Assembly: GCA_950295325.1 (NCBI GenBank)
Contig: OX485809.1
Span: 4,092,001 to 4,156,000 of the forward strand
DNA: 64,000 nucleotides
From: Polytrichum commune
Taxonomy: Eukaryota; Streptophyta; Polytrichopsida; Polytrichales; Polytrichaceae
Direction of reading: 5' to 3'
The position numbers and the translations under genes were made by a program. Below, one piece after another: positions 11,119-21,074 of this stretch (positions are counted from its first letter, which is position 1; every line of letters begins with the position of its first letter). The notes under the pieces are model-generated. The model saw only the letters and a program-made list of their open reading frames with translations, made no database searches and was not told the DNA's origin.

Positions 11119-12033
11119 GGGTGAGTTTATACTGTAGACCAGGAAATCATCTCAAGGCGTTGTAAAAGCGTTGATTGGCTACGGAACTTGTATCATGACC
11201 ACTTCGGTTTACACCAAGGAAAAAATGGTAGAGTGGCCATGGAGGTCGAGGTCCCCAAAAGACATATTTTAAGGCCTTATTAATACACTGACATGGTCCA
11301 ACGGATTTTGCGGTGAGGGGCAAGGATGGTGGTCTGGTAGGAAAAGGCAAGGGCCCATGGCAAAGAATTGTTGTTATAATACTTTATTAATGAAATTTTT
11401 AGGGGCTTTATATACAACTTTTCCCACTAGGTAAAGATCGCTCTTCTATATGATGTAATGAATCTTGAGAAGCAAGTCCACCCTCTATGTGCTTAGATCA
11501 TATCATAACCCATGAGACATACCATTCCTTCCATGCCCTACCCCTTAAACTTGCTCCCACATGTTTCATCAAACAATGTGGGACATCTAGAACTCAAGAA
11601 TTTGAGTACACATGGTGAAGCGGGTTGCAAATAATGCTCAATGTACAACACAAGGTTCATGTCACATGTAAATTACATTGAACACGTACAAATCAAATCG
11701 CTAATTATTTTTGTGAGAAGATTTGCAAGCCGTATCTTCAACACATTTAACAAGAAATGAAGACAAGGAAAACCCAAGAGAAAACAAGAGAGTGAACAAA
11801 CTTGATTTTTTTTTCTTTCAAAAATGCATTTTTTGGACATGTATTAAAAAAAAATCAGCACATTCATTTTTTGGTGCATGATGATTCTTCTTAGTCCACA
11901 TTCGGTTTAGACCTAGTGAGGGGCCCAGGGCTTTCAAAACTGATTTTTTAAGAAGTCGGACCATGGAAGTTGAACTATTGAAAAAGGCCCTCTTTCATGG
12001 TCCGACTTCATGGTCCATGGTGTAAACCAGCCC
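11119..12033. mobile_element. PIF/Harbinger-like non-autonomous element
   Basis: The left end GGGTGAGTTTATACTGTAGA pairs with the inverted right end GGGCTGGTTTACACCATGGA. Both are flanked by TTA (11116-11118 and 12034-12036), the 3-bp duplication typical of PIF/Harbinger. Near the right end, AAGTCGGACCATG is mirrored by CATGGTCCGACTT (about 11950-12010), a secondary hairpin. There is no transposase. The 915-bp length distinguishes it from the ~420-bp family at 14.7-15.6 kb, which shares only the outermost bases. Confidence 0.7.
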
Positions 12034-13332
12034 TTAGTGACCAGAAGGAGAAGTAAACCGCCACCACCACCATGTTGATGCTCTGCTACGTTTTGCAACA
12101 ATTGAATCTGAAGAAACACACAATTGAACGGGGAAGACAGAAGATGATGACGTTTTCAAGGTTTCAAGGTGACGTGGCCTCACGAGAGGCCGCAACCCTG
12201 GTTCGCCTCCCATAGACTTCTTCTCGACAAAATTGAATGAAAAAAGTTGCCATTAAAAACAATATTACTTGCAGGTCCTTCACTAGAATTCTCCTGCAAA
12301 ACCTGAAATCTATGGAAGGTACGGATTGTATATATTCTTTAGAGCCCGGACTTGTGCTGTCAACGTGCGAATTGTCAAACTCCAATGATCTTGAAGTAGC
12401 AGCTTCTTCACTGTATGATCGACCGAAAACAATGATGTTTTTGAAGCGCTTTATATATAGAACATTTCAGTTTCTCATTTCTTGGAACCTGACTAAGGGA
12501 GGGAGGGTTACATTAGAGTCCAAGTCTTCAAGACCAAAGCCAAAATTGAGTGCTCCTATTGGTTGAGGCTGGAGGACAAAATATTTGGACCCAAGGAGTC
12601 TATAGTAGGGTCCAAGTCCAAAGTTTGAAAAAAAATTTAAGTGGTATAAAAGTGGCAACATTTATCTATCAAATCTTGTGAGTTCCAAGTCAAGAAAACA
12701 CTCACCCAACTGAAGAAATCAAACTTTAAGCTCCGCTGTCAAGTTCAAAAGTAAGGTCCAATAACTCCTAAATGCTCTTAACAATTTCACATTAATTAAA
12801 CATGTTTTTTTTGTACTAACTTATGGGGAATTCGAGCTACTATGTGTGGGTCGAACTCTAGATATGTAACCTTGCAAGACAACAACCTAAGTGTAATCAC
12901 TATCTACTCAAAAAGCACATCACACGTTCATGTTACACAAATTTAAACTATTGTATGTATGAGAACCTTCCCACTTGGCTCCAAAAATGTTTAGGGCCAT
13001 AATTAAATTGTGTTTTAGACCCCAAGTTTCTTTGGACTTGGACATGGACGTTAATGTAAGGTTAGCATGCTTAATACAATTACTTACCTTAGGTGGCTAC
13101 GTGTTATATTCGAGTGGTGTGTGGTTAGGTGTGGATATAAGAATGGACACCAAAAGACATGTATATAAAAGAGATTGGAGCACATGCTGAAATTTTGTTA
13201 AAATTCTAGGTCAAAAATTGAATAAATAAGGGGAACCCAAGTGAACATTGAAGAAGAAAAAGAATGCACCCTCACTATGCTCATATGTCAAGCTCTGAAT
13301 ATCATGATTTAAAAATGCTATAGTCTTAATAA
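12034..13332. other. Intergenic with an inverted repeat-family member
   Basis: Two opposite frames (12237-12566 and 12164-12385) have no recognisable motif. Positions 12970-13085 are the approximate reverse complement of 35525-35625 (shared blocks TTGGCTCCAAA, CCCCAAGTTTCTTGGACTTGGA and GCATG). The similarity resumes at 13120-13140 (GGTTAGGTGTGGAT) against 35475-35490. This is an unclassified dispersed repeat present in both orientations. Confidence 0.45.
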
Positions 13333-13432
13333 GGATTTGCTAATCATCTTGTAAGGTAGACTAATCTTAAATAAATAATTTCATCAATCAGCTCACTTCT
13401 CCCGTGATTAGTGTGAGATGATTAGCAAATCC
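13333..13432. repeat. 100-bp hairpin MITE-like repeat
   Basis: GGATTTGCTAATCATC (13333-13348) is mirrored perfectly by GATGATTAGCAAATCC (13417-13432). Sixteen base pairs close a ~68-base loop that contains a weaker inner GACTAATC/GATTAGTG pair. It is non-coding and may be a tiny TIR element. Confidence 0.65.
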
Positions 13433-14671
13433 ATGGAATAGAGTTTCGTCATAGCCATTTACCAGTTAATGTTTAGAACTTATGAGAACATCTTATTCAT
13501 TATGAAAGTAAAGACTCTCTTTCTTTTAAAATTATGATGTAGGTCCACCAATTATGTTGAGCACTGAATCTCAAATAGTTAAAAACAAATTGAACATGTC
13601 ATCCAATGTCTCTTAGACACATGTTTTCAATTGGTGTTGAACCTCACATGCCCACCTCACCACACTTCACTCAAAATATAGGCGTCCCTTTCAGTAACAT
13701 TATTAGACCCGCTTACTTCACTAAAAGCGTGTCCAATACCCAAAGAGAAGTGGGCTTATTGGAAAGAAAGAAAAGAAAACAAGTTAAGGTGTTGGATCTT
13801 CCAGTTTACTCAATGTAATGAAACAGATACAAAACACTCTTTATTGATTGAAAAACACGAAATACATGCTATGGGCCAAGAGAATTGGACCAAGGACTAT
13901 CCAACAACATGGATGCAAAGGCTGTTCTGTAATGACCCACAGACACACCATGTGTAAAATGAGAGTTTCGAGAGGAGTAAGTCTTTGGATACATGTCTAT
14001 CACCCTAAACCAAGCAGAGCTCTCTAATGCCCCCTTCCCATCTAACTTTACCAAATAACCAAAGTCTTTGTTAAAATTCAGGTAGAGCTCTCTTGTTTAT
14101 AGTGGAGGCATCCAGCTATCCCAATGCACTTACAAGAACTTGCTCTGGAGATTTTCGAGTAAGTTTTAGTTAAGTAGTTCTCACACATGTTCATTGTTTT
14201 ATCTCCAGGCAATGAATGTTGGATGGTTTTTGTCCCATCCCCCTATGCCTTACCACTCATCTATTTTACCATCGGTTTTCGTTAATAAGGATCCTCGTGC
14301 CCTCATAACTAAGACTAAAAGCAACCAATCACAAGGGCTAGAGGCGACACTTTTAAAGGTTCTACATTCTTGCCTCAAGTCTAGGTACCGATGGGAGGGT
14401 CGGTGCTTGAGGCTTAAAACCTCCACGTTTAAACCATGCCACATCATTTGCCAACTAGGCTCGGGACTAGATAGTGTCGATGGTGTGAAGGCCGTGTTTT
14501 TAGAACCAACTTTTAGGCTTAGCTATAGTCAAGTGGGAAGGGGTCATAAGTCAACCTCATGAGCCTCGACATCCACAGTACCTAAGGCTAGTCAATTGCC
14601 AAGGTCACATTTGAAGGAGGGCTTACCTTTGGAGGCTAGCAATTTCAATCAAGGGCGGATCTAGATGCTAC
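13433..14671. other. Intergenic, repetitive
   Basis: Positions 14045-14190 repeat 9425-9570 (CCAAATAACCAAAGTCTTT, AACTTGCTC-GGAGATTTT and TTTTAGTTAAGTAG). The frame at 14194-14562 (122 aa) has no motif and no codon signal that I would trust. No gene is called. Confidence 0.45.
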
Positions 14672-15072
14672 GGGTGAGTTCCACCTAGGCTGCTCGCCCA
14701 CTAGATTCTAGATAATGGTGGGTTGGAGGTGTCCTTATATAGATAAGCACAAGCCACCAACCAACCACATTTTGGTGGTTTGCTAGAATGTGGAGGGCTA
14801 TGGACACATGCCGCTAGATTTTCATGTGGTTACTAAAGCACTTTTCAACCTACAAGTTCCAGTCATTGAAGGATTGAAGACCAATTTTAAGAGGAGGAGG
14901 AGGGTTTTAGCATGGAGGAGGAGGTTAGTAGGTGGACCAAGATTTGAGAAGATGAGAGTAGCTAATTGACATAGACGAACCCTACCCCACTAGATTCCAT
15001 CTAAATTTGGGTGGGTTTGTCCTTATCTCCACTAGAATCTTGTGGGCAAGCGGCCTACATGGAAAGCTCCCC
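14672..15072. mobile_element. Harbinger-like MITE, copy H1
   Basis: The left end GGGTGAGTTCCACCTAGGC pairs with the inverted right end GGGGAGCTTTCCATGTAGGC. TAA follows the right end, but the left flank has decayed. The whole ~400 bp aligns in the same orientation with copy H2 just downstream, including CCAACCACATT-TGGTGGT-TGCTAGAATGTGGAGGG. H1 is the older copy, with more imperfect termini. Confidence 0.75.
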
Positions 15073-15200
15073 TAATTCATCCAATTTAGTCACCACAAAT
15101 CGCGAATAATTAAATGGTGAGCATTCCTTGGAACATGGTGTCAATGTGAAGACATGGCCCATTAATATGAGGTGGTCACCTAGAAAGTCTCCATTACTAA

Positions 15201-15623
15201 GGGTGAGTTTCCATGTAGGCCACTCGGCCACTAGACTCTAGATAATAGTGAATCAGAGGTGTTCGCATGTAATTAAGAATAAGCCGCCATCCAACCACAT
15301 TCTGGTGGTCTGCTAGAATGTGGAGGGTTGTGGACACGGACTGCAAGACTTCCATGCGCCCACTAAAGAATCTTTAACCTACATGTGCTAGTTGCCAAAG
15401 GATTAAGACCGGTTGAAGACTTAAGAGAACCCATGTTGATCTAGAACTCCATCCTTGGTAACGAGGAGGAGGAGGTTAGTAGGTGGACTTGCATTTGAGA
15501 AGATGTGAGTAGCTGGTTGGCACATACCAACCCTACCCCACCAGAATCCCTCTACGTTCGGGTGGGTTTGTCCTCATTCATACTAAAAGTTGGTGGGCAA
15601 ATGCCCTACATGGAAACTCACCC
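15201..15623. mobile_element. Harbinger-like MITE, copy H2
   Basis: The termini GGGTGAGTTTCCATGTAGGC and its complement near 15604-15623 enclose 423 bp, flanked by TAA on both sides (15198-15200, 15624-15626). There is no coding capacity. H1 and H2 lie 128 bp apart in the same orientation, either independent insertions or a tandem duplication. A broken end of the same family lies at 5703-5801. Confidence 0.85.
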
Positions 15624-15883
15624 TAAGAGGAGAGCAAGTGAAGAAGATGATGACTCGGATCACAAAACTCTAGAACCCCATCGACCTTTGCAATTGTACC
15701 TTATGTAGGTGAGGCACACTCTTCCACCAACCTTGGACAAGTGGCGAGTAAAGGATATGCCGGAGGATGAGATGTTAGCGGATTGCATCCCCAAAACACA
15801 AAACCTAGACCAATGTACTAGTCAATTTGCAAATGTGGTGCTATCATTGCCCACATGGCTGAAGGGAGGGGACGGACACCTTC

Positions 15884-16248
15884 CCCTAACATTACCCAAC
15901 CCAATACTCTTAACTCCGGCGCGGAGTTCGATGCGGCTCCGATGCGGCTCCGGGGAGGTTCGGATGCCAGCTCCGGTGGGTCCATTTTTCTGGCCCTCCC
16001 CGTTTTGGCCCCTTGATGACTTTTTTGGGTTTTTTTTTGCTAAATTTGGGTTCTACGGCCCCAAATTACTATAGGAGGCCCCTTATGAGATCAAGTAAGG
16101 CCCCACCCAATCAAAAAAATAGGGGGCAATTTTTGCCCCAACCCACCCGAACCCACCGGAGCTGGCATCCAAACCTCCCCGGAGCCGCATCGGAGCCGCA
16201 TCGAACTCCGCGCCGGAGTTAAGAGTATTGGGTTGGGTAATGTTATCC
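15884..16248. mobile_element. Mutator-like MITE with 95-bp near-perfect arms
   Basis: Positions 15887-15981 and 16151-16245 are reverse complements at 94 of 95 positions (single C/T difference). The element is flanked by a perfect 9-bp direct repeat, GACACCTTC, at 15875-15883 and 16249-16257. Long terminal repeats with 9-bp duplications are the hallmark of Mutator-like elements. The arms are GC-rich (GGCGCGGAGTTCGATGCGGC and a doubled GATGCGGCTCC), unlike the AT-rich surroundings. The near identity of the arms implies a young insertion or strong arm conversion. There is no coding potential. Confidence 0.9.
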
Positions 16249-16334
16249 GACACCTTCTCTATGGCACGCACCATCTTTCTCCCGTGCACCTGTGAAGAAC
16301 GTTCATCTCGTGCCTAGGAAGGACATGCCATTAG

Positions 16335-16554
16335 TGATCGGGGAGGATTTTGGGCATAATCGGTTGAGATACTAGTGTTTGCAAGTCCAACCGGTTACAT
16401 GTTGACATCCTCCGGTTTTCCTTTATTAAATTGGGGTATATTCTATAAATTCCTCTCAAATGATCGGTAATTTTCCTGCAGTCTTGAACTTCAACCGGTT
16501 CTTTTTCAAACTCAACCGGTTCATTTGTAACTAATTGCCGGTTCTCCCCGATCA
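16335..16554. mobile_element. 220-bp MITE with TGATCGGGGAG termini
   Basis: A perfect 11-bp inverted terminal repeat, TGATCGGGGAG / CTCCCCGATCA, bounds the element. Inside are several CAACCGGTT motifs. Relatives occur at 55179-55282, 55475-55706 and (inverted) 55751-55970, all sharing GATTTTGGGCATAAT and the ACCGGTT motifs. No clear target duplication was found, so the superfamily is not assigned. Confidence 0.75.
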
Positions 16555-16984
16555 TTGAATGCAACAACCATCCTCAAGCATATCGGGTCTAGGTGAAGAG
16601 GAGGATCTTGAGATCTTTGTTGATGTAGTAGATGACATGTCCACCCCAACCTCTCCAATAACCAAGGATGACACCATGCTTGCATTCATTCCGCCTAAGG
16701 TGGTGTTCACACGAGTCGAAGCTCATGTAGTGTGGAGGCACTTATCTTCACTGGAGGAACGCACTAAGAGGTTAACAAGGTGTCGGGTGTTTGGGGCATG
16801 AAGTCTTATGCAAGAAGGAAGACCCAACAAAGCAATGAGGTGGCACCTAGCTTCAACTTGTGGTGGAGCTTTAGTAGGTTATTTTCCGAAAATACGAGTG
16901 AAAAAAAGCTCAGGTAACATCCTTTCATCTTCTACACCTTCTCAATGAAATTACACCCCTTATCTATTATTGTACGGGGCATCA

Positions 16985-18380
16985 ACAATGATAAAACATT
17001 TAGGGGTTATTAGGGACTACCTTAGTAGCTTCTCCTCAAAGGTTGATGTCTTTTGTTTGTAAGAACATAAACTAAGAGGTGGTGATGTGAACATGAATAT
17101 TAGAATGCTTTGGAGGAGTGCTAACTTTTGGTCTCTTGAAGCTAGTCCTAGTAATGACGTTGAGGATATGAGACTAGGAATTGGAAGAGGTGGCACTAAC
17201 ATGTGTTTCCATCATAGACTTCAATTGTAAATTTATGATCAAGGTTCTTTAGCTGGTAATGAGCCCAATGGATAAGATTCAAAGGGTTAGAAGGCATGTA
17301 TCTTGGGGTTCTTGATGTTTATTCTTCAAATATGGTTGGGGAGAGGTGTGCCATGTGGAATGAAGTCCTCCAATTACTTCTATGTATTGTAGGTGGATTA
17401 TAACTAGTGATTTTAACATGGTTGAGAGCCCTTTGGATAGGTCCACATCATCATGTCGCCGGCTAATGAGTTTAAAGGAAAAATTGACTTGGCTTGATAT
17501 TAAAAGTAAATTTAACATTGTACATAAGTAGACGCGATGGTCCAATCTATTCATGGGACAATCTACAAGATGACAATATTCGGGTGCTTCCTAGATTAGA
17601 TAGATTCTATTCGTTTCTAGTTCGGTCAAAAAAAAACTTCTCATATTGTGCACTATAAGATCCTTGGTTTTTCATTGTTTTCTGATAATCACCCAATTTC
17701 TCCTCCCATTAAACCTTAGCAATAGCCCTTTGGGTTGGGTCCTCTTGGAAGGTTCATTCTAGATTTCTCCATGAGGCTTAAAACTCAATTCAAGCCCTAT
17801 GGGAAATGGCTCCTCCCCAAATGTTGTTATTTACCAAAATTAGGAAAATAGGAAATATTACAATCAATTTTATATTGCTGAAGCAATTGCACATGAGTTG
17901 GAAGAGGCTTGACTTAGAACATCTCTTGAATTTTGGAAAATTTTATTTCGTTTAGAAGTAAATAATGAAGTTAATAAATCCACCGTTAAGGAGTAAGGTT
18001 TCAACTACAATGATTGGTGGCTAGGAAAGAAGATGTCTGTAGGATTTGGTCTAGAAACAAATGGATAAAGTCCGGGAACATAATGAATAAGTATTTTTTT
18101 CCCTCCATCAAGGAGCATTTAGTGGGAGGTCTTATTTCATAATTATGCGATGAAGATGACACAATTATGTCCTTGAATGCGGATCTTGCTCGGGTGTGTA
18201 ACACATTCTACTCCAAGTTATACGATGGTTTAATCTTGAATGAAAAAGACCGGGTTGCTACGCGGAGCTACTGAGACATATCACATGTAACTTTTCTTTT
18301 GCAAATTAGAAGGTGCTAGAAGCTCCAATTACAGAAGAAGAACTTACATTTATTTCCACGACACAAGTCTATTTCAACAA
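16985..18380 (+). pseudogene. Degenerate LINE (endonuclease to RT linker)
   Basis: Around 17395-17470 the plus strand reads WIITSDFNMVESPLDRS, matching the W-x-x-x-GDFN metal-binding box of APE-type LINE endonucleases with G changed to S. Later segments (18040-18100, NKWI and SIFFP-like) resemble the linker before the reverse transcriptase. Stops are frequent and no catalytic RT box is seen. This element is independent of the minus-strand LINE at 4.0-5.6 kb. Confidence 0.55.
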
Positions 18381-18783
18381 CACGTGTACCATTTAGCAAA
18401 GTACGGGCCTTGTGAGGCATCATGTGCACTTTATCTTCCAACAACGTCAAAAATGTGGCAGTACCTTGCTGAGTGGATACACGATTCCATTTCATATTAG
18501 GCTTCCATGATTGCGTGAAAGTATACCGCACTTGAATTCTGAACGGTTTTTATAGAATGTCGTTTTTGAGATGACAAATATGTGTCTCCATGCTTTTTCA
18601 CATACATCGTGACCACTCAAAAGTGACAACATTCCTAGAACCTCCAGGAAATACATGTAATTGGTTGTGGAGCTTGAATTGTTTAGCATGTCTCGTCCTT
18701 GTCAAACAATTATAAAAATTGGTTCGTAATGCAAGTGCCTTATCCATGGGAAAGTACCTAGTGCACTTGCGATTATAGCACAC
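18316..18783 (-). pseudogene. Frameshifted transposase-like fragment
   Basis: Three overlapping minus-strand frames join into one broken protein: GGSRNVVTFEWSRCM, then VCEKAWRHIFVISKTTFYK, then LTLLEDKVHMMPHKARTL. The pattern VCxKAWxxIxxISKTTFYK followed by MPHKARTLxNGTR resembles, from memory, large DNA-transposon-like proteins found in mosses and invertebrates, but I cannot name the family. At least two frameshifts make it non-functional. It could also be a decayed host gene. Confidence 0.35.
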
Positions 18784-19800
18784 AATAACAAAAAAAATGA
18801 TGGATACTCGTATTATTAAGTATTTGCGATTTTTGGGTCAATTTAATATGCAAGGTTGTACATGATGAGACGTATACCTTCTTCCCTTATTTTCTTCGTT
18901 TATCCAACAATTTGATTTGCTCACGCAATCTATGTGTGTTCACAAGAAGGTGGTGTGCAAGAATACATCTCTGGTGGAAAACATGAGAAAATGGTCACAT
19001 TCTCAATGAGAACATTGATCCCATGTTTATCATTCGCTCGAGTGGTTCCATAATAAGGATATCAATGTGATCTACTCCAAGACATTCGTCTTCCACATAA
19101 TCCATTGGGTTGATATTGTGACTGATTCATTTTGCCACATTTTATCCATCTTCATTCATAAACATCATTGGAAGGTTTATCCATTCTTTTTTTAAGCCCA
19201 CTGCATTCTACATCAATATCCTCAATGCCGACCTTAGTTTCTTCTTCCGTGAACATTGCTTCAGATAGAGATGATCCCTACATCGTGTAATGATGTGAAT
19301 ACATGTCCAAATCAATAATTGATATCGCAATATTTGGTTACATGACATAGCAATGCATGACAATAAACAAATTACCTCCTTGATACTTGCTGATTCTGGA
19401 TCCATTCGCTCCATTACTCTAAAAAACAAATGACATGCAAATTTATTAATAACAAAAATGTACATAAGATACGTAAACATAAAGAATTATTCCATTCCGA
19501 GTTTTGTGTTCCAAAAATTATACCCAAGATTTCATGCATGACATTGCCCAACTACAAGAACGTTTTCGAGACGTGTTAACAATAATATAAATCTTTGGAG
19601 ACTTACAATTGCACTACTAGAACTCTCTGTCTGCTAGGCCATGATACACCCACAAGAACCATCCCCATTTCCAAGTACATAATCAACTAAATTGACCTTA
19701 GAATCCATCTTTAGGTCTATTCATTTGCCTACCATTACAACTAATACATCCCATTGATCACCAAGGCCAAATGTAGTGGAACCTCCCAAAAACATCCTTG
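18784..19800. other. Intergenic or decayed upstream part of the fragment
   Basis: The minus-strand frame at 19480-19208 may be further sequence of the same relic, but no motif supports it. Nothing else is recognised. Confidence 0.35.
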
Positions 19801-20062
19801 GGCAAGATCTCCATTGAGAGGTCCCACAAGATCAAGTGGAATGCCATTGAGAGGATCCACTTGATCTTATGGAACCTCTCAATAGAGATCCATACGGTGG
19901 ATCCATTCAATCGGGTGGAGGGATCCACTTGATCTTGTGGAACCTCTCTATAGAGATCCCCTTGATTTTGTGAAACTTCTCAAGGAGGATCTACTTGATC
20001 TTGTAGAACCTTTATAAGTGGATCCACTTGATCTAGTGGAACCTCTCGAAGGGGATCTCCAC
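19801..20062 (+). repeat. BamHI-like GGATCCACTTGATC tandem repeat
   Basis: The motif GGATCCACTTGATCT-GTGGAACCTCT recurs at 19853, 19921, 19986 and 20020 with spacings of 34-68 bp, joined by AGAGATCC or GGGGATC. An inverted version of the motif (AGATCAAGTGGAA) begins the array near 19829. No reading frame spans it. Confidence 0.75.
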
Positions 20063-21074
20063 TTCAAGAAATCCAACCTCATTTAGAATACCTACTCCAT
20101 CCTGTTATAGATACAATGGTCAACTATGTCAATAACTTATCAATAAATTAGCATAATTTCATCCTAGACTTTAAAAAACACATGTAGAATGATCCCAAAT
20201 TAACTAATGTAATTACGTTTATACTTTAGAGTGTCGCAAAATTTATTCATTACAAGTCTTCTAGCATAAACCTAGTGTTCAGTTGAATTACATTGTGGTG
20301 CATTTCCCATTGATTGTATGACAATTTATTTTCATTTAATAAAAACACTAGTCTTGCATATTTGTACGTTCCCATCACTTAGGATCTCAATGTGTAGTTG
20401 TCGTTGATAAACAATGTTTATGGTGCAAAAACCCCTGTATTTCAAAGCATGCATGCATCCATGGCTTGGGTTGTTCTCATCATTGTGTTCCCAATGAGTT
20501 CCCACTATCTTCATAATAGTCCCAAAATTGTCTTAAAGCCCCAAAATGTTTATTATAGTGTTCTAGGTGTATATACTATAGCACTTTGCTTGCCTCCAAG
20601 AATAAGAGTAGGACTCTTTAGTGGAAGATTAACATGAAATAGCAACTGGCATAACCATATAGCCTCTTTGGTAGCAATACATGCATCAAAATACTCGGCC
20701 TCTGCTATGGAAGTAGTTGTAAATTCTTGTCCTTGGTTGTTCCAAGCAATCAAACCTTCTCCTAGTGGAAGACATAACTTGTGCAAGAGTGCGAGTATCA
20801 GTATGACCTCTGAAATCAATGCTACGAAAGCCTTTGACCCTACCAGAAATAAAACCAATGGAATAAACCAAGCCAAAATCAATAGTGCCTTGAGATATGG
20901 TATAGTCCTTTGGACAGCTATGTAGTGTCGTGTCTGGTTTTTCAGAATACTTTGCCACAATATTGATTGAATAGGTTATATCAAGTCATGTAAGAGTAGA
21001 GAGTTACATGAGGCATCCCACATGTTCCTTGTAAGGAACATTGAGAGGGATAACATTTTCAATGTCAGTCTATT

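Noticed and set aside
14194-14562. 122-aa frame
   Set aside because: No motif, repetitive surroundings, and an opposite-strand frame is open as well.
15709-16074. 121-aa frame
   Set aside because: It runs into the inverted arm of the Mutator-like MITE; the second half is transposon DNA.
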